Positions 15,468 through 24,686 are shown, numbered from the stretch's first letter. The stretch is DNA of 64,000 nt from Nitricoxidireducens sp046726235 (GCA_046726235.1 JBKPAD010000010.1:124001-188000); one strand, 5' to 3'. Notes: generated by a model from the sequence alone, not told the origin. Numbers and translations: made by a program.

Positions 15468-16836
15468 GAGCATCTACAGCTGCACCGAGTGCGGCGCCAC
15501 GAGTCCGAAGTGGCAGGGCCAATGCCCTGGTTGCGCGCAGTGGAACACGCTGGTCGAGAGCATCGCCGAGCCCGCCGCCGCGGCGAACAACCGCTACGCC
15601 GGCTCGTTCGCGGCGCTTGCCGGCGGCGCGCCCGTGCTGCAGGAACTGTCGAGCATCGATCCGCGCGAAGAGCCGCGCCAGCCGACGGGCATCGAGGAAT
15701 TCGACCGCGTGCTCGGCGGCGGCCTCGTCTCCGGCGGCGTGGTGCTGATCGGCGGCGACCCCGGCATCGGCAAGAGCACGCTGCTGCTGCAGGCGCTCGC
15801 GCGGCTCGCCGAAGCGCGACGGAACGTGCTCTACGTCTCGGGCGAGGAGTCAGGCGAGCAGGTCGCGCTGCGTGCGCGCCGCCTGCAACTGCCGACCGCC
15901 GGGCTGCGCCTGCTGGCGGAAATCAACCTCGAGAAGATCCTGGCGACGCTGGCGAAGGAGCGCCCGGCGGTCGCGGTCATCGACTCGATCCAGACGCTGT
16001 GGTCCGACGCGCTGCAATCGGCGCCCGGCTCGGTGGCGCAGGTGCGCGAATGCTCGGCGCAGCTGACGCGCTTCGCCAAGCAGTCGGGCACCTGCGTGAT
16101 CCTCGTCGGCCACGTCACCAAGGACGGCGCGCTCGCCGGCCCGCGCGTGCTCGAGCATATCGTCGACACCGTGCTGTATTTCGAGGGCGACACGCATTCG
16201 AGCTTCCGCCTCGTGCGCGCCTTCAAGAACCGCTTCGGCGCGGTCAATGAACTCGGCGTCTTCGCCATGACCGACAAGGGGCTGCGCGGCGTTTCGAATC
16301 CGTCGGCGCTGTTCCTCTCGCAGCACGAGCAGGAAGTGTCCGGTTCCTGCGTGATGGTGACGCAGGAGGGCACGCGACCGCTGCTGGTCGAGATCCAGGC
16401 GCTCGTCGATGCTGCCCACACACCCAATCCGCGGCGCCTGACCGTCGGGCTGGAAAGCACGCGGCTGGCGATGCTGCTCGCCGTGCTGCATCGCCACGCC
16501 GGCATCTCCTGCGTCGACCAGGACGTGTTCGTGAACGCCGTCGGCGGCGTGCGCATCCAGGAGCCGGCGGCCGACCTCGCCGTGCTGCTGGCGATCGTCT
16601 CGTCGCTGCGCAGCCGACCGCTGCCGGCGAAGATGGTGGCGTTCGGCGAGGTCGGCCTCGCCGGCGAGATTCGCCCGGCGCCGCGTGGCCAGGAGCGCCT
16701 GAAGGAAGCCGCCAAGCTCGGCTTCACGCACGCGATGGTGCCCAAGGCCAACGCGCCGAAGCAGGTGATCAATGGGCTCGAGGTGATCGCGCTCGAGCGC
16801 GTAGAGCAGGCGGTGGAGACGCTGAGGCAGCTGTGA
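15454..16836 (+). CDS. radA: DNA repair protein RadA
   Basis: A 460-residue RecA-like ATPase that promotes branch migration during recombinational repair. It starts at GTG within the end of alr, with GAGGAAAATC as ribosome binding site. Order of parts: zinc finger (CTECGATSPKWQGQCPGC), Walker A (GGDPGIGKSTLLL), the RadA-specific FKNRFGAVNELG block, and a C-terminal Lon-like domain (from about residue 330, LAGEIRPAPRGQERLKEA). The stop overlaps the GTG of the permease gene. Confidence 0.95.
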   Translation: MAKPKSIYSCTECGATSPKWQGQCPGCAQWNTLVESIAEPAAAANNRYAGSFAALAGGAPVLQELSSIDPREEPRQPTGIEEFDRVLGGGLVSGGVVLIGGDPGIGKSTLLLQALARLAEARRNVLYVSGEESGEQVALRARRLQLPTAGLRLLAEINLEKILATLAKERPAVAVIDSIQTLWSDALQSAPGSVAQVRECSAQLTRFAKQSGTCVILVGHVTKDGALAGPRVLEHIVDTVLYFEGDTHSSFRLVRAFKNRFGAVNELGVFAMTDKGLRGVSNPSALFLSQHEQEVSGSCVMVTQEGTRPLLVEIQALVDAAHTPNPRRLTVGLESTRLAMLLAVLHRHAGISCVDQDVFVNAVGGVRIQEPAADLAVLLAIVSSLRSRPLPAKMVAFGEVGLAGEIRPAPRGQERLKEAAKLGFTHAMVPKANAPKQVINGLEVIALERVEQAVETLRQL

Positions 16837-19307
16837 ACGCCGTCCGCCTGATGTGGCGCATGCTGCTGAGGGACCTGCGCGCGGGAGAGCTGACGGTGCT
16901 CGGCATGGCGCTGCTGCTGGCCGTCGCCGCGATGACCGGCGTCGGCTTCCTCGCCGACCGCGTCGAGCGCGCGCTGACGCTCGAATCCCACCAGCTGCTC
17001 GGCGGCGACCTGCTGCTGATCGCCGACCACCCCTGGGACGACGGCTACCGCCGCGAGGCCGCCGCGCGCGGCCTGCAGCTCGCCGAGAGCGCGACCTTCC
17101 CGAGCATGGTGGCGAATGCCGCAGGCGGCGCGCAGCTCGCCGAAATCAAGGCCGTGACCGAGGGCTATCCGCTGCGCGGCAGCCTGCGCGTCGCGCCCGG
17201 CCTCAACGTGCCGGATGCGGTGACGCGCGAAGTGCCCGCGCGGGGCAGCGTCTGGCTCGACGAGCGCCTCAGCGCGGCGCTCGACGCCAAGGCCGGCGAC
17301 GCGCTGAAAGTCGGCGCATCGTCACTGCGCGCCGATGCCGTGCTGACGCTCGATCCCGATCGCGGCATCAACCTGTTCTCGCTGGCGCCGCGGCTGATGA
17401 TGAACCTGGCCGATCTGCCGGCGACCGGGCTGGTGCAGCCGGGCAGCCGCATCCGCTACCGACTGCATCTCGCCGGCGAGACGCCAGCGGTCGAGGATTA
17501 CCGCCGCTGGGCCGAGGCGCGCCTCGGGCGCGGCGAGCGCCTCGAGAGCATGGAGAACGCCCGTCCCGAAGTGCGCAACATGATCGAGCGCGCGCAGAGC
17601 TACCTGCGGCTCGCGGCGCTGCTGGCCGTGATCCTGGCTGCGGTGGCGATGGCGCTCGCGGCCGACCGCTACGTGCGACGGCATCTCGACGCCTGTGCGG
17701 TGCTGCGCTGCCTCGGCGCGCGCGAGGCGCAGATCCTCGCGATCCATGGCGGCGAGTTCCTGCTCTTCGGCCTGCTGGCGACGGTGCTAGGCTGCGCTGC
17801 CGGCTTCGCCGTGCAGCTCGGACTCGAGGCGCTGCTGGCGGGGCTGTTCACCGTCACGCTGCCCGCGCCCGGCATGCTGCCGTGGCTCCAGGGGCTCGCC
17901 GTCGGCAACCTGCTGGTCGCCGGATTCATCCTGCCGCCGCTGCTGCGCCTGAAGCGCGTGTCCACGGTGCGCGTGCTGCGCCGCGAGTGGACCGCGGCCG
18001 AGCCGGTATCGGTCACGGCCTACGGCGTCGGCGCCGCGTTGCTGGCGGCGCTGATGTTCTGGGTCGCACACAGCTTGGTGCTCGGCGCCGTCGTCCTGGT
18101 CGGCTTCGCGCTCGCGGTGCTGCTGTATGCCGGATTCGCACGCCTCGCGCTCGGCATCGGCCGCGGCTTGCGCGCCGGCGGCGGCTGGCGCTACGGGCTG
18201 GCGAGCCTGCGGCGGCGCATGCGGGCGAGCGTGGTTCAGGCCGTCGCCCTCGGCCTCGGCCTCACGGCGCTGCTGCTGCTGACCATCGGCAGCGGCGACC
18301 TGCTCGATAGCTGGAAGTCGCGCATGCCGGCCGATGCGCCGAACCGTTTCCTCATCAACATCCAGCCCGACCAGCGCGAGGCCGTCGCCGGGTTCCTGCG
18401 CGAGCAGGGCGTGAAGCCGCTGCTCGAGCCGATGGTGCGCGCCCGGCTCGTCGCCATCAACGGCCAGCCGGTCGTTCCCGGGCGTTACGAGGACGAGCGT
18501 GCCCAGCGGCTCGTGGAGCGCGAATTCAATCTCTCTTGGAGCGCGGCGCTGCCGCGGGGCAATGCGGTCGTGGCGGGCCGCTGGCACGGTGCGGCGCGCG
18601 ACGGCGGCTTTTCCGTCGAACAAGGGCTGGCGCAGACGCTCGGGCTCAAGCTCGGCGACGACCTCGTCTATGACATCGCCGGCGAGCGCGTCGCGGGGCG
18701 CGTCACCAGCCTGCGTCGCCTGGACTGGGACTCGATGCGCGTGAACTTCTTCGTCATCGCGCCGCCGGGGCTGCTCGAGCGCTATCCGGCCAGCTACATC
18801 ACCAGCTTCCACCTGCCGCCGCGGCATGCGGGGCTCGTCAATGCGCTGGTGCAGCGCTTCCCGAACGTCACGGTGATCGACGTCGAGGCGCTGGTGCGCC
18901 AGTTGAATGCGACCTTCGACCAGATCGCGCGTGCGGTGCAGGCGGTGTTCGGTTTCGCGCTGGCGGCCGGCATTGTCGTTCTCATTGCCGCGCTGCAGTC
19001 GGGACAGGACGAGCGTGCGGCCGACCTGGGGCTGATGCGGGCGCTCGGCGCCCGCCATGCCCAGGTGCGGGCCACCGTGATCGCCGAGTTCGCGGTGCTC
19101 GGCGGCATTGCCGGATTGCTGGGCGGGCTCGGCGCGGCCGGCATCTCGTGGGCGCTGGCCGTTCTCGTCTTCCACCTGGATTTCGTGCCGTCGCCGCTGT
19201 TGCCGCTGCTCGGCGCGGCGCTCGGCATTGCCGGCGCGGTCGCCGTCGGCCTGGCCGGGGCGGGTGGCGCGCTGCGGGCGCCGCCGCTGCGGGTGCTGCG
19301 CGCCTAG
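16833..19307 (+). CDS. FtsX/MacB-type ABC transporter permease (YbbP-like)
   Basis: An 824-residue membrane protein with the two-FtsX-domain layout of YbbP: one membrane helix near the N-terminus, a periplasmic domain, three helices (about 255-380), more helices (about 390-500), a second periplasmic domain, and three C-terminal helices (about 705-815). GLMRALGARHAQVRATVIAE is a typical FtsX coupling block. Such proteins work with an ATPase of the YbbA/LolD type, often encoded just upstream; none is seen here, where the gene is coupled to radA by GTGA. The substrate is unknown; relatives handle lipoproteins or lipids. Confidence 0.87.
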   Translation: MNAVRLMWRMLLRDLRAGELTVLGMALLLAVAAMTGVGFLADRVERALTLESHQLLGGDLLLIADHPWDDGYRREAAARGLQLAESATFPSMVANAAGGAQLAEIKAVTEGYPLRGSLRVAPGLNVPDAVTREVPARGSVWLDERLSAALDAKAGDALKVGASSLRADAVLTLDPDRGINLFSLAPRLMMNLADLPATGLVQPGSRIRYRLHLAGETPAVEDYRRWAEARLGRGERLESMENARPEVRNMIERAQSYLRLAALLAVILAAVAMALAADRYVRRHLDACAVLRCLGAREAQILAIHGGEFLLFGLLATVLGCAAGFAVQLGLEALLAGLFTVTLPAPGMLPWLQGLAVGNLLVAGFILPPLLRLKRVSTVRVLRREWTAAEPVSVTAYGVGAALLAALMFWVAHSLVLGAVVLVGFALAVLLYAGFARLALGIGRGLRAGGGWRYGLASLRRRMRASVVQAVALGLGLTALLLLTIGSGDLLDSWKSRMPADAPNRFLINIQPDQREAVAGFLREQGVKPLLEPMVRARLVAINGQPVVPGRYEDERAQRLVEREFNLSWSAALPRGNAVVAGRWHGAARDGGFSVEQGLAQTLGLKLGDDLVYDIAGERVAGRVTSLRRLDWDSMRVNFFVIAPPGLLERYPASYITSFHLPPRHAGLVNALVQRFPNVTVIDVEALVRQLNATFDQIARAVQAVFGFALAAGIVVLIAALQSGQDERAADLGLMRALGARHAQVRATVIAEFAVLGGIAGLLGGLGAAGISWALAVLVFHLDFVPSPLLPLLGAALGIAGAVAVGLAGAGGALRAPPLRVLRA

Positions 19308-20725
19308 GCGGTGCCGAGGCTGAAGCTGAACTCGGCGCCCTTGTCGGGCTCGGCGCGGGCCTCGACTTCGCCGCCATGGCGTTCGACCAGGCGCTTGACG
19401 ATCGCGAGGCCGACGCCGGTGCCCGGGAATTCGCGCTCGGTGTGCAGGCGCTGGAACATGCCGAACAGCTTGTCGGCATAGCGCATGTCGAAGCCGGCGC
19501 CGTTGTCGCGGATGAAATAGACCGTGCGGCCGTTTTCCAGCCGCGCGCCGATCTCGATTTCCGGCTGCTCCTTCTTCGACGAGTACTTGAAGGCGTTGCC
19601 GATCAGGTTCTGCATGATCTGCTCGAGCATCGTCGGGTCGCCGAAGGCCGGAGGCAGTTCGCCGAGCTTCACCGTCGTGCCGGGATAGTCCTGCTGCTGT
19701 GCTGCGACGACGTCGCGCGCGAGGGCGGTCAGGTCCACCGCACTCTTCTCCAGTGGCCGCCGGCCGGCGCGCGAATAGGCGAGGATGTTCTCGATCAGGT
19801 CGCTCATGCGGTCGGTGTTGCGGATCACGCGGTCGAGCATGTCCTGCCCCTGTTCCGACAGATGACCGCGCTCCTCATCGAGCAGGATGCGCGAGAAGCC
19901 GGTGATGGCGCGCAGCGGTGCCTGCAGGTCATGCGATACCGAGTACGAGAAGGACTCGAGTTCCTTGTTGATGCGCTCCAGTTCCGCCGTGCGCTCGGTG
20001 ACGCGCTGCTCGAGGCGCGAGTTGAGCGCGCGGATCTCGGCGTTGTGGCTGTCGAGGTGGGCCTGAAGCTGGTTCAGGGTGACGACGAGGCGGTCGAGCT
20101 CGTCGGACTCGCGGGCGCGCCGATCCAGCGTCAGCGGGACCCAGGGCGCCGTCGGCGAGCGCTGCGCGAGCGTGTCGGCGATCCTGGCGAGGTGGCGCGC
20201 GACGAGGCGGTCGAACAGCAGCAGCATGAAGAAGGCGACGAGGACCGTCTTGACGCCATTGGCGGCGACGATGAACACTGCGCGCTCGATGAAGCGCTGG
20301 CGCGCGGCGGCGAGGTCGGCGTGGATGGTGAGTTCGCCGATCGTCACGTCCTTGCCGCGGTAGGCGCGCACCAGCGGCCAGCTGCGCGTGATGCCGCCGC
20401 CGCCGGACGGGTTGCCGCGGGCGGCGAATATCTCGTCGTCGACCAGGACTCGTGCATACGCGAAGTCGGGCAGGCGCACGATGCCGTCGAGCACCGTCTC
20501 GAGATGCTGTCGATCGGCGACCCAGACCGTGTCGACGATGCTGTCCAGATAGCCCTGCTCGACGAGCTGGAAGCGCTCCTCGACGATGCCGACGTCGCGC
20601 CGATACTCGATGGACAGCTGGACCACGGTGATCACGAGCGCCAGGGCGCCGCTGAAGACGATGGTCCACAGCATCAGGCGCCGCGCCAGCGGCCCGCGAC
20701 GCAGCCGGGAAGATTCAGTTTGCAT
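19304..20725 (-). CDS. Membrane sensor histidine kinase
   Basis: A 473-residue kinase. Membrane segments at about 18-38 and 155-178 flank a periplasmic sensor of about 115 residues. A HAMP-like segment and coiled coil lead to the dimerisation domain with phosphoacceptor H265 in YSVSHDLQAPLRAITGFSR, the phytochrome-like HisKA type, then an ATPase domain with NLIGNAFKYS, IRDNGAGFDM and GTGVGLAIVKRL. No response regulator is encoded nearby. The preceding gene, a periplasmic binding protein, overlaps its start by 11 bases, so the two proteins may form one sensing unit. Its end overlaps the convergent permease gene by four bases. Confidence 0.9.
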   Translation of the reverse strand: MQTESSRLRRGPLARRLMLWTIVFSGALALVITVVQLSIEYRRDVGIVEERFQLVEQGYLDSIVDTVWVADRQHLETVLDGIVRLPDFAYARVLVDDEIFAARGNPSGGGGITRSWPLVRAYRGKDVTIGELTIHADLAAARQRFIERAVFIVAANGVKTVLVAFFMLLLFDRLVARHLARIADTLAQRSPTAPWVPLTLDRRARESDELDRLVVTLNQLQAHLDSHNAEIRALNSRLEQRVTERTAELERINKELESFSYSVSHDLQAPLRAITGFSRILLDEERGHLSEQGQDMLDRVIRNTDRMSDLIENILAYSRAGRRPLEKSAVDLTALARDVVAAQQQDYPGTTVKLGELPPAFGDPTMLEQIMQNLIGNAFKYSSKKEQPEIEIGARLENGRTVYFIRDNGAGFDMRYADKLFGMFQRLHTEREFPGTGVGLAIVKRLVERHGGEVEARAEPDKGAEFSFSLGTA

Positions 20726-21482
20726 CGGTGCGGCGGCCGTTCGGCACCAGGGGCGTCAGGGTCGCATCGAAAATGCGCCGGTAGGTGCCGTCGCGCTTCA
20801 TTTCCGCGAGTGCCGCGGCGACGGCGGGAACCAGCGCCTCGTGCTTGCGGTGCACGTAGCAGTACATTTCCTGGCGCGCCAGCGGGGGTTCCATGATGGC
20901 GATCGAAAGGCCAAGTTCGCGCGCGCGCCAGAGGCCTTGCCAACGCTCGTAGAGGACCACGTCGGCACGGTCCTGGCGCAGCAGGCTGAACAACTGCTCG
21001 GCGTCGCGCACCTTGGTCGTCTCGGCGCGGCCGCCGAGGTTGTTCTCGAAGATCTTCCAGCCGATCAGGTAGCCGGCGTGATACTTCTCGAGCGACTTCC
21101 AGTCCGGCGTGGCGAAGCGGTGCTTGATCGAGAGCGCGACGAAATCGTTGTCGAACAGCTTCTCGGGGATGCGCACCAGGTTCGGGTATTGCGCCTCGAG
21201 GCCCTTGATGCGCGGCGCGCCGCCATCGTCGATGCCCCGGTTCGCGTTCATCAGCGCACGTTCGGAAGACTCGTGCACCAGCATTTCGGCGCGGGCGCCG
21301 GCACGGCGGAAGGCCTCGTCCAGCAGCAGGTCGAGGAATCCGTCGCGCCTGCCGGTGGTGAAGGGCGGTCCGACGCCGGTGGAAATCACCAGCGTTTCGG
21401 CCGCCATGGCCGTCGCGGCGCCGGCCATGAGCAGGGCGAGGGCGATGCGGCGGGCGGCGGCGATCAGGCGGAGGCTGGTCAT
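20715..21482 (-). CDS. Periplasmic substrate-binding protein (family 3-like)
   Basis: A 255-residue secreted protein. The start chosen gives the signal peptide MTSLRLIAAARRIALALLMA with cleavage after AMAAE-like residues; the frame is open upstream to 21584 within mobA. The mature part resembles amino-acid-type solute-binding proteins (ETLVISTGVGPPFTTGR, FDNDFVALSIKHRF, DRADVVLYERWQGLW, ALAEMKRDGTYRRIFD). No ABC transporter genes are nearby. Because it overlaps the histidine kinase gene, it more likely presents a ligand to that kinase than serves transport. It also overlaps the mobA stop (ATGA), so mobA, this gene and the kinase are one operon. Confidence 0.8.
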   Translation of the reverse strand: MTSLRLIAAARRIALALLMAGAATAMAAETLVISTGVGPPFTTGRRDGFLDLLLDEAFRRAGARAEMLVHESSERALMNANRGIDDGGAPRIKGLEAQYPNLVRIPEKLFDNDFVALSIKHRFATPDWKSLEKYHAGYLIGWKIFENNLGGRAETTKVRDAEQLFSLLRQDRADVVLYERWQGLWRARELGLSIAIMEPPLARQEMYCYVHRKHEALVPAVAAALAEMKRDGTYRRIFDATLTPLVPNGRRTDAN

Positions 21483-22072
21483 GGCGGGACTTCGAGCTGG
21501 GCGAGTTCCGACGGCGTGTTGAGGTTGATGAAAGCGTTGCTGGCGGCGAAGGGGACGGCGCAGACGCCGATACCCTCTAGCCAAGTATGGATTCTACGTC
21601 CGCCGCCCGCGAGATAGCGTTCGAGTTCGCCGGCGACCTCGCGGCGGCAGAGCATGAAGGTCGGCTGCAGCCGGCCGTCGGCGAAGGCGGCGGCCGCGGG
21701 GGCGGAGCTTTCCGCCAGTCCGGCCAGCAGCCGCCCGATCAGGTCGTCCGGGAGCCGCGGCGCGTCGCAGGGCGCGGTGGCCAGCAACGGCGTCCGGCAG
21801 GCCGCCAGGCCCGCCTGCAGCCCGGCCAGCGGTCCGGCGAAACCGGCGAGCGTGTCGGCGATCACGGCATGGCCGAATGCGGCATACGCGTCGTGGTTGC
21901 GATTGGCGTTGATGAGCAGGGTGCCGACCTGCGGCGCAAGGCGCTCGATCACGTGGGCGACCAGCGGGCGGCCGGCGAGCAGCTGCAGTCCCTTGTCGCG
22001 GCCGTCCATGCGCCGCGCCAGCCCGCCGGCGAGGATCAGTCCGGTGACGTCGGCGCGTGTTTCTTCAGCCAC
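21479..22072 (-). CDS. mobA: Molybdenum cofactor guanylyltransferase
   Basis: A 197-residue nucleotidyltransferase that attaches GMP to molybdopterin to make the guanine dinucleotide cofactor. The GTP-binding loop is LILAGGLARRMDGRDKGLQL and the metal site is in ATAPCDAPRLPDDL. It overlaps moaA by eight bases and the binding-protein gene by four. Confidence 0.93.
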   Translation of the reverse strand: MAEETRADVTGLILAGGLARRMDGRDKGLQLLAGRPLVAHVIERLAPQVGTLLINANRNHDAYAAFGHAVIADTLAGFAGPLAGLQAGLAACRTPLLATAPCDAPRLPDDLIGRLLAGLAESSAPAAAAFADGRLQPTFMLCRREVAGELERYLAGGGRRIHTWLEGIGVCAVPFAASNAFINLNTPSELAQLEVPP

Positions 22073-23087
22073 CGATGTAGGACATCTCGATCTTCTTGCC
22101 CGCGGCGGTCGCGGCGGTGCGGATTTCGGAATAGCGGTCGTCGCGGTCGTGCCAGATCGACGCGATCGCGGCGGCGATCGCGTCGTCGCTGCTGCCGTCG
22201 CGCAGCAGCGCGCGCAGGTCGTGTCCCTGCTGGGCGAAGAGGCAGGTGTACAGCTTGCCTTCGGTCGACAGGCGCGCGCGCGTGCAGCCCGAGCAGAAGG
22301 CCTGGGTCACCGAGGAGATGACGCCGATCTCGCCGGCGCCGTCGATATAGCGCCAGCGCTCGGCGACCTCGCCGGCGTAGGCTGCGTCGACCGCCTCGAG
22401 CGGGAACGCAGCGCCGATGCGCTGCACGACTTCGGCCGAGGGCAGCACCTCGTCCATGCGCCAGCCGTTGGAACTGCCGACGTCCATGTACTCGATGAAG
22501 CGCAGGATGTGGCCGCTGCCGCGGAAGCGGCGCGCCATGTCGATGATCTGGCCGTCGTTGGTGCCGCGCTTGACGACCATGTTCACCTTGACGGGAGAAA
22601 GCCCCGCGGCCGCGGCGGACTCGATGCCCTCCAGGACGCGCGACACGGGAAAGTCGACGTCGTTCATGCGCCGGAATACCTCGTCGTCGAGGGCGTCGAG
22701 GCTGACGGTGACACGGTGCAGGCCCGCATCGCGCAGGCTGCGCGCGCGCTGCGCGAGCAGGGAGCCGTTGGTGGTCAGCGTCAGCTCCAGGTCGGAAATC
22801 GCGGCCAGTTGTTCGATCAGGCGCTCGACGTCGCGACGCAGCAGCGGCTCGCCCCCGGTCAGGCGGATCTTGCGCACGCCCTGGGCGGCGAACAGGCGCG
22901 CGAGCCGGATGATCTCCTCGAAGCTCAGCAAATCCGCGCGCGGCAGGAACGGGTAGTCGCGCCCGAACACCGTCTTCGGCATGCAGTAGACGCAGCGGAA
23001 ATTGCAGCGATCGGTGATCGAAATGCGCAGGTCGCGGACGGGACGACCGCGCTTGTCGGCCGTGGCGGCGGGGGCGGGCGCGTTCAT
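22065..23087 (-). CDS. moaA: GTP 3',8-cyclase (molybdenum cofactor synthesis)
   Basis: A 340-residue radical SAM enzyme that starts molybdopterin synthesis from GTP. The SAM-cluster cysteines are C28, C32 and C35 (TDRCNFRCVYC), followed by IRLTGGEPLLRRD. The second cluster is supplied by FCSGCTRARL and the later CLF cysteine. The C-terminus ends MSYIGG, the conserved GG tail required for activity. It is the first gene of a minus-strand operon with mobA, the binding protein and the kinase. Confidence 0.96.
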   Translation of the reverse strand: MNAPAPAATADKRGRPVRDLRISITDRCNFRCVYCMPKTVFGRDYPFLPRADLLSFEEIIRLARLFAAQGVRKIRLTGGEPLLRRDVERLIEQLAAISDLELTLTTNGSLLAQRARSLRDAGLHRVTVSLDALDDEVFRRMNDVDFPVSRVLEGIESAAAAGLSPVKVNMVVKRGTNDGQIIDMARRFRGSGHILRFIEYMDVGSSNGWRMDEVLPSAEVVQRIGAAFPLEAVDAAYAGEVAERWRYIDGAGEIGVISSVTQAFCSGCTRARLSTEGKLYTCLFAQQGHDLRALLRDGSSDDAIAAAIASIWHDRDDRYSEIRTAATAAGKKIEMSYIGG

Positions 23088-23257
23088 GCTTTCGAGTATA
23101 TATGCCCGCGGCGCGCGCTTCGATTGCGCTGCATCAAGCGCGTTATCGAAAGGATTTCAACCGGAACTAAAGGGAGAATTGGCCCCATCTTTCCCTTACG
23201 GAGCGGCGGCCGGGCGGCGCAGGATATGCCTGCAACTTGATCAGGAGGTGCCCGCCC

Positions 23258-23476
23258 GTGATTATCCAATCCGTCGAACTCGTCGCCCTGCCCGGCGCGC
23301 CCGTCTACCAGGAGAAGATCTACCGCGCCCACATGGACAGCGGCGAGGACGTCGATCTCTTCCAGCAGCACTGGGACGTCTTCCTGCCGCCCGAGTCGCT
23401 CGTCGGCCTGACCCTCGAGGAGGCGTGGAAGAAGCGCACCGAGAAAATGCTCGCCGCCGCCAGCGGCCACCATTGA
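23258..23476 (+). CDS. Small protein of unknown function
   Basis: A 72-residue soluble protein starting at GTG, chosen because a strong AGGAGG ribosome binding site lies nine bases upstream; a TTG at 23237 lies upstream of that site. The chain reads VIIQSVELVALPGAPVYQEK, then an acidic middle and EAWKKRTEKMLAAASGHH at the end. It stands alone between the divergent moaA operon and the HU gene. No family recognised. Confidence 0.7.
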   Translation: MIIQSVELVALPGAPVYQEKIYRAHMDSGEDVDLFQQHWDVFLPPESLVGLTLEEAWKKRTEKMLAAASGHH

Positions 23477-23495
23477 GCGCAGAAGCGCAAAGAAA

Positions 23496-23518
23496 AAGGC
23501 CCGCGCGAGGCGGGCCTT
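23496..23518 (-). terminator. Intrinsic terminator after the HU gene
   Basis: A 9-bp stem AAGGCCCGC/GCGGGCCTT with a 5-base loop. On the minus strand it is followed by TTTTTCTTTGCG, so it ends HU transcription; it may also serve the convergent small gene. Confidence 0.85.
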
Positions 23519-23542
23519 CGATGGCGAACCAGAAGCGCGCGC

Positions 23543-23839
23543 TTATTTCTTCTTGGCGGCCTTCTTGCCTGCGACGGCGGCCTTGAAGCCCGAGCCGGCC
23601 GAGAACTTCGGCACGGTCGTCGCCGGGATCTTCAGGGCGGCGCCGGTCTTCGGGTTCTTGCCGGTGCGTGCGGCGCGCTTGGCGGACTTGAAGGTGCCGA
23701 AGCCGACGAGCGTCACGGTGTCGCCCTTCGCGACGACCTTGACGATCGTGCCGATCATGCCGGCCAGCGCCTTCTCGGCCGCGGCCTTGGTCAGACCGGC
23801 TTCCTTGGCGGCGACTTCGACGAGTTCGGATTTGTTCAT
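23543..23839 (-). CDS. HU family DNA-binding protein
   Basis: A 98-residue nucleoid protein that bends DNA as a dimer. The N-terminus MNKSELVEVAAKEAGLTKAA and the core TVTLVGFGTFKSAKRAARTG, NPKTGAALKIPATTVPKFSA are typical of HU. The C-terminal tail AGKKAAKKK is lysine-rich, as in several betaproteobacterial HU proteins. A strong AGGGAGG ribosome binding site precedes the ATG. A terminator follows. Confidence 0.95.
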   Translation of the reverse strand: MNKSELVEVAAKEAGLTKAAAEKALAGMIGTIVKVVAKGDTVTLVGFGTFKSAKRAARTGKNPKTGAALKIPATTVPKFSAGSGFKAAVAGKKAAKKK

Positions 23840-23921
23840 GTGAAACCTCCCTAAGGTTCGTTTGTATCCGGTGGGCTTAGCGATTGCAAAAGCTCGCCCA
23901 TTCTACGTCAGGAAATTTTTG

Positions 23922-24686
23922 GTGGACATCAGGCGCTGGGTCAGATTCAACGCGGGCGGCGAGGAAGCGTTCGGCATTCTCGAGGACGGGACGATCGCCG
24001 AGCACGCCGGCGACATGTTCTCCGCGCCGGTGCCCACCGGGCGGCGCTTCGCGCTGGCTGACGCGCGGTTGGTGACGCCGTGCCGGCCGACCAAGATGAT
24101 CGGCCTCTGGAACAACTTTCACGAGCGCGCCCGCGTCGAAGGCCTCACGCGGCCCGCGCATCCGCTTTACTTCCTGAAGGCCAACAGTTGCTTCGCCGCC
24201 GATGGCGGGCGCATCCCGCGACCGGCGGGCTACGCCGGGCAGGTGGTGTTCGAGGGCGAACTCGGTATCGTCATCGGCAAACGATGCTGCGGCGAGGTTC
24301 CCGCCGACGCGATCTTCGGCTACACCTGCGTCAACGACGTCACGGCGCGCGACATCCTGCGCGCCGATGCTTCGTTTCCGCAATGGACGCGCGCCAAGAG
24401 CTTCGACGGCTTCGGCGTCTTCGGGCCGTGCATCGCGACGGGATTGCGCCCCGATGCGCTGCGCGTGAAGGTACGGCTCGCAGGCGAGCAGAAACAGGAC
24501 TATCCGGTCAGCGACATGTTCTTCGGACCGGAGGAAATCGTGCGCCGCATCGCCGCCGACATGACGCTCGAACCGGGCGACGTGATCGCCTGCGGCACCT
24601 CGGTCGGGGTCTGCGCCATGCAGGACGGCGACACGGTCGAAGTCGAGATCGAGGGCGTCGGGCGCCTCGCCAGCCGCTTCGGCTGA
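23922..24686 (+). CDS. Fumarylacetoacetate hydrolase family protein
   Basis: A 254-residue enzyme of the FAH superfamily, which cleaves or isomerises 2-keto acids with a divalent metal. The GTG at 23922 is chosen because it begins the conserved-looking MDIRRWVRFNAGGEEAFGI-type N-terminus and follows AGGAA; the frame is open to 23862. The metal ligands are expected in VVFEGELGIVIGKRC and VNDVTARD, and the fold core in AKSFDGFGVFGPC and GDVIACGTSVGVC. Likely activities include 2-hydroxyhepta-2,4-diene-1,7-dioate isomerase-like reactions; the substrate cannot be told from sequence. Confidence 0.87.
   Translation: MDIRRWVRFNAGGEEAFGILEDGTIAEHAGDMFSAPVPTGRRFALADARLVTPCRPTKMIGLWNNFHERARVEGLTRPAHPLYFLKANSCFAADGGRIPRPAGYAGQVVFEGELGIVIGKRCCGEVPADAIFGYTCVNDVTARDILRADASFPQWTRAKSFDGFGVFGPCIATGLRPDALRVKVRLAGEQKQDYPVSDMFFGPEEIVRRIAADMTLEPGDVIACGTSVGVCAMQDGDTVEVEIEGVGRLASRFG

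Noticed and set aside
16833..21482. Permease, kinase and binding protein considered as a Bce-type peptide-sensing module
   Set aside because: Permease and kinase genes converge on opposite strands, there is no ATPase or response regulator, and the kinase has a large periplasmic sensor unlike BceS-type kinases.
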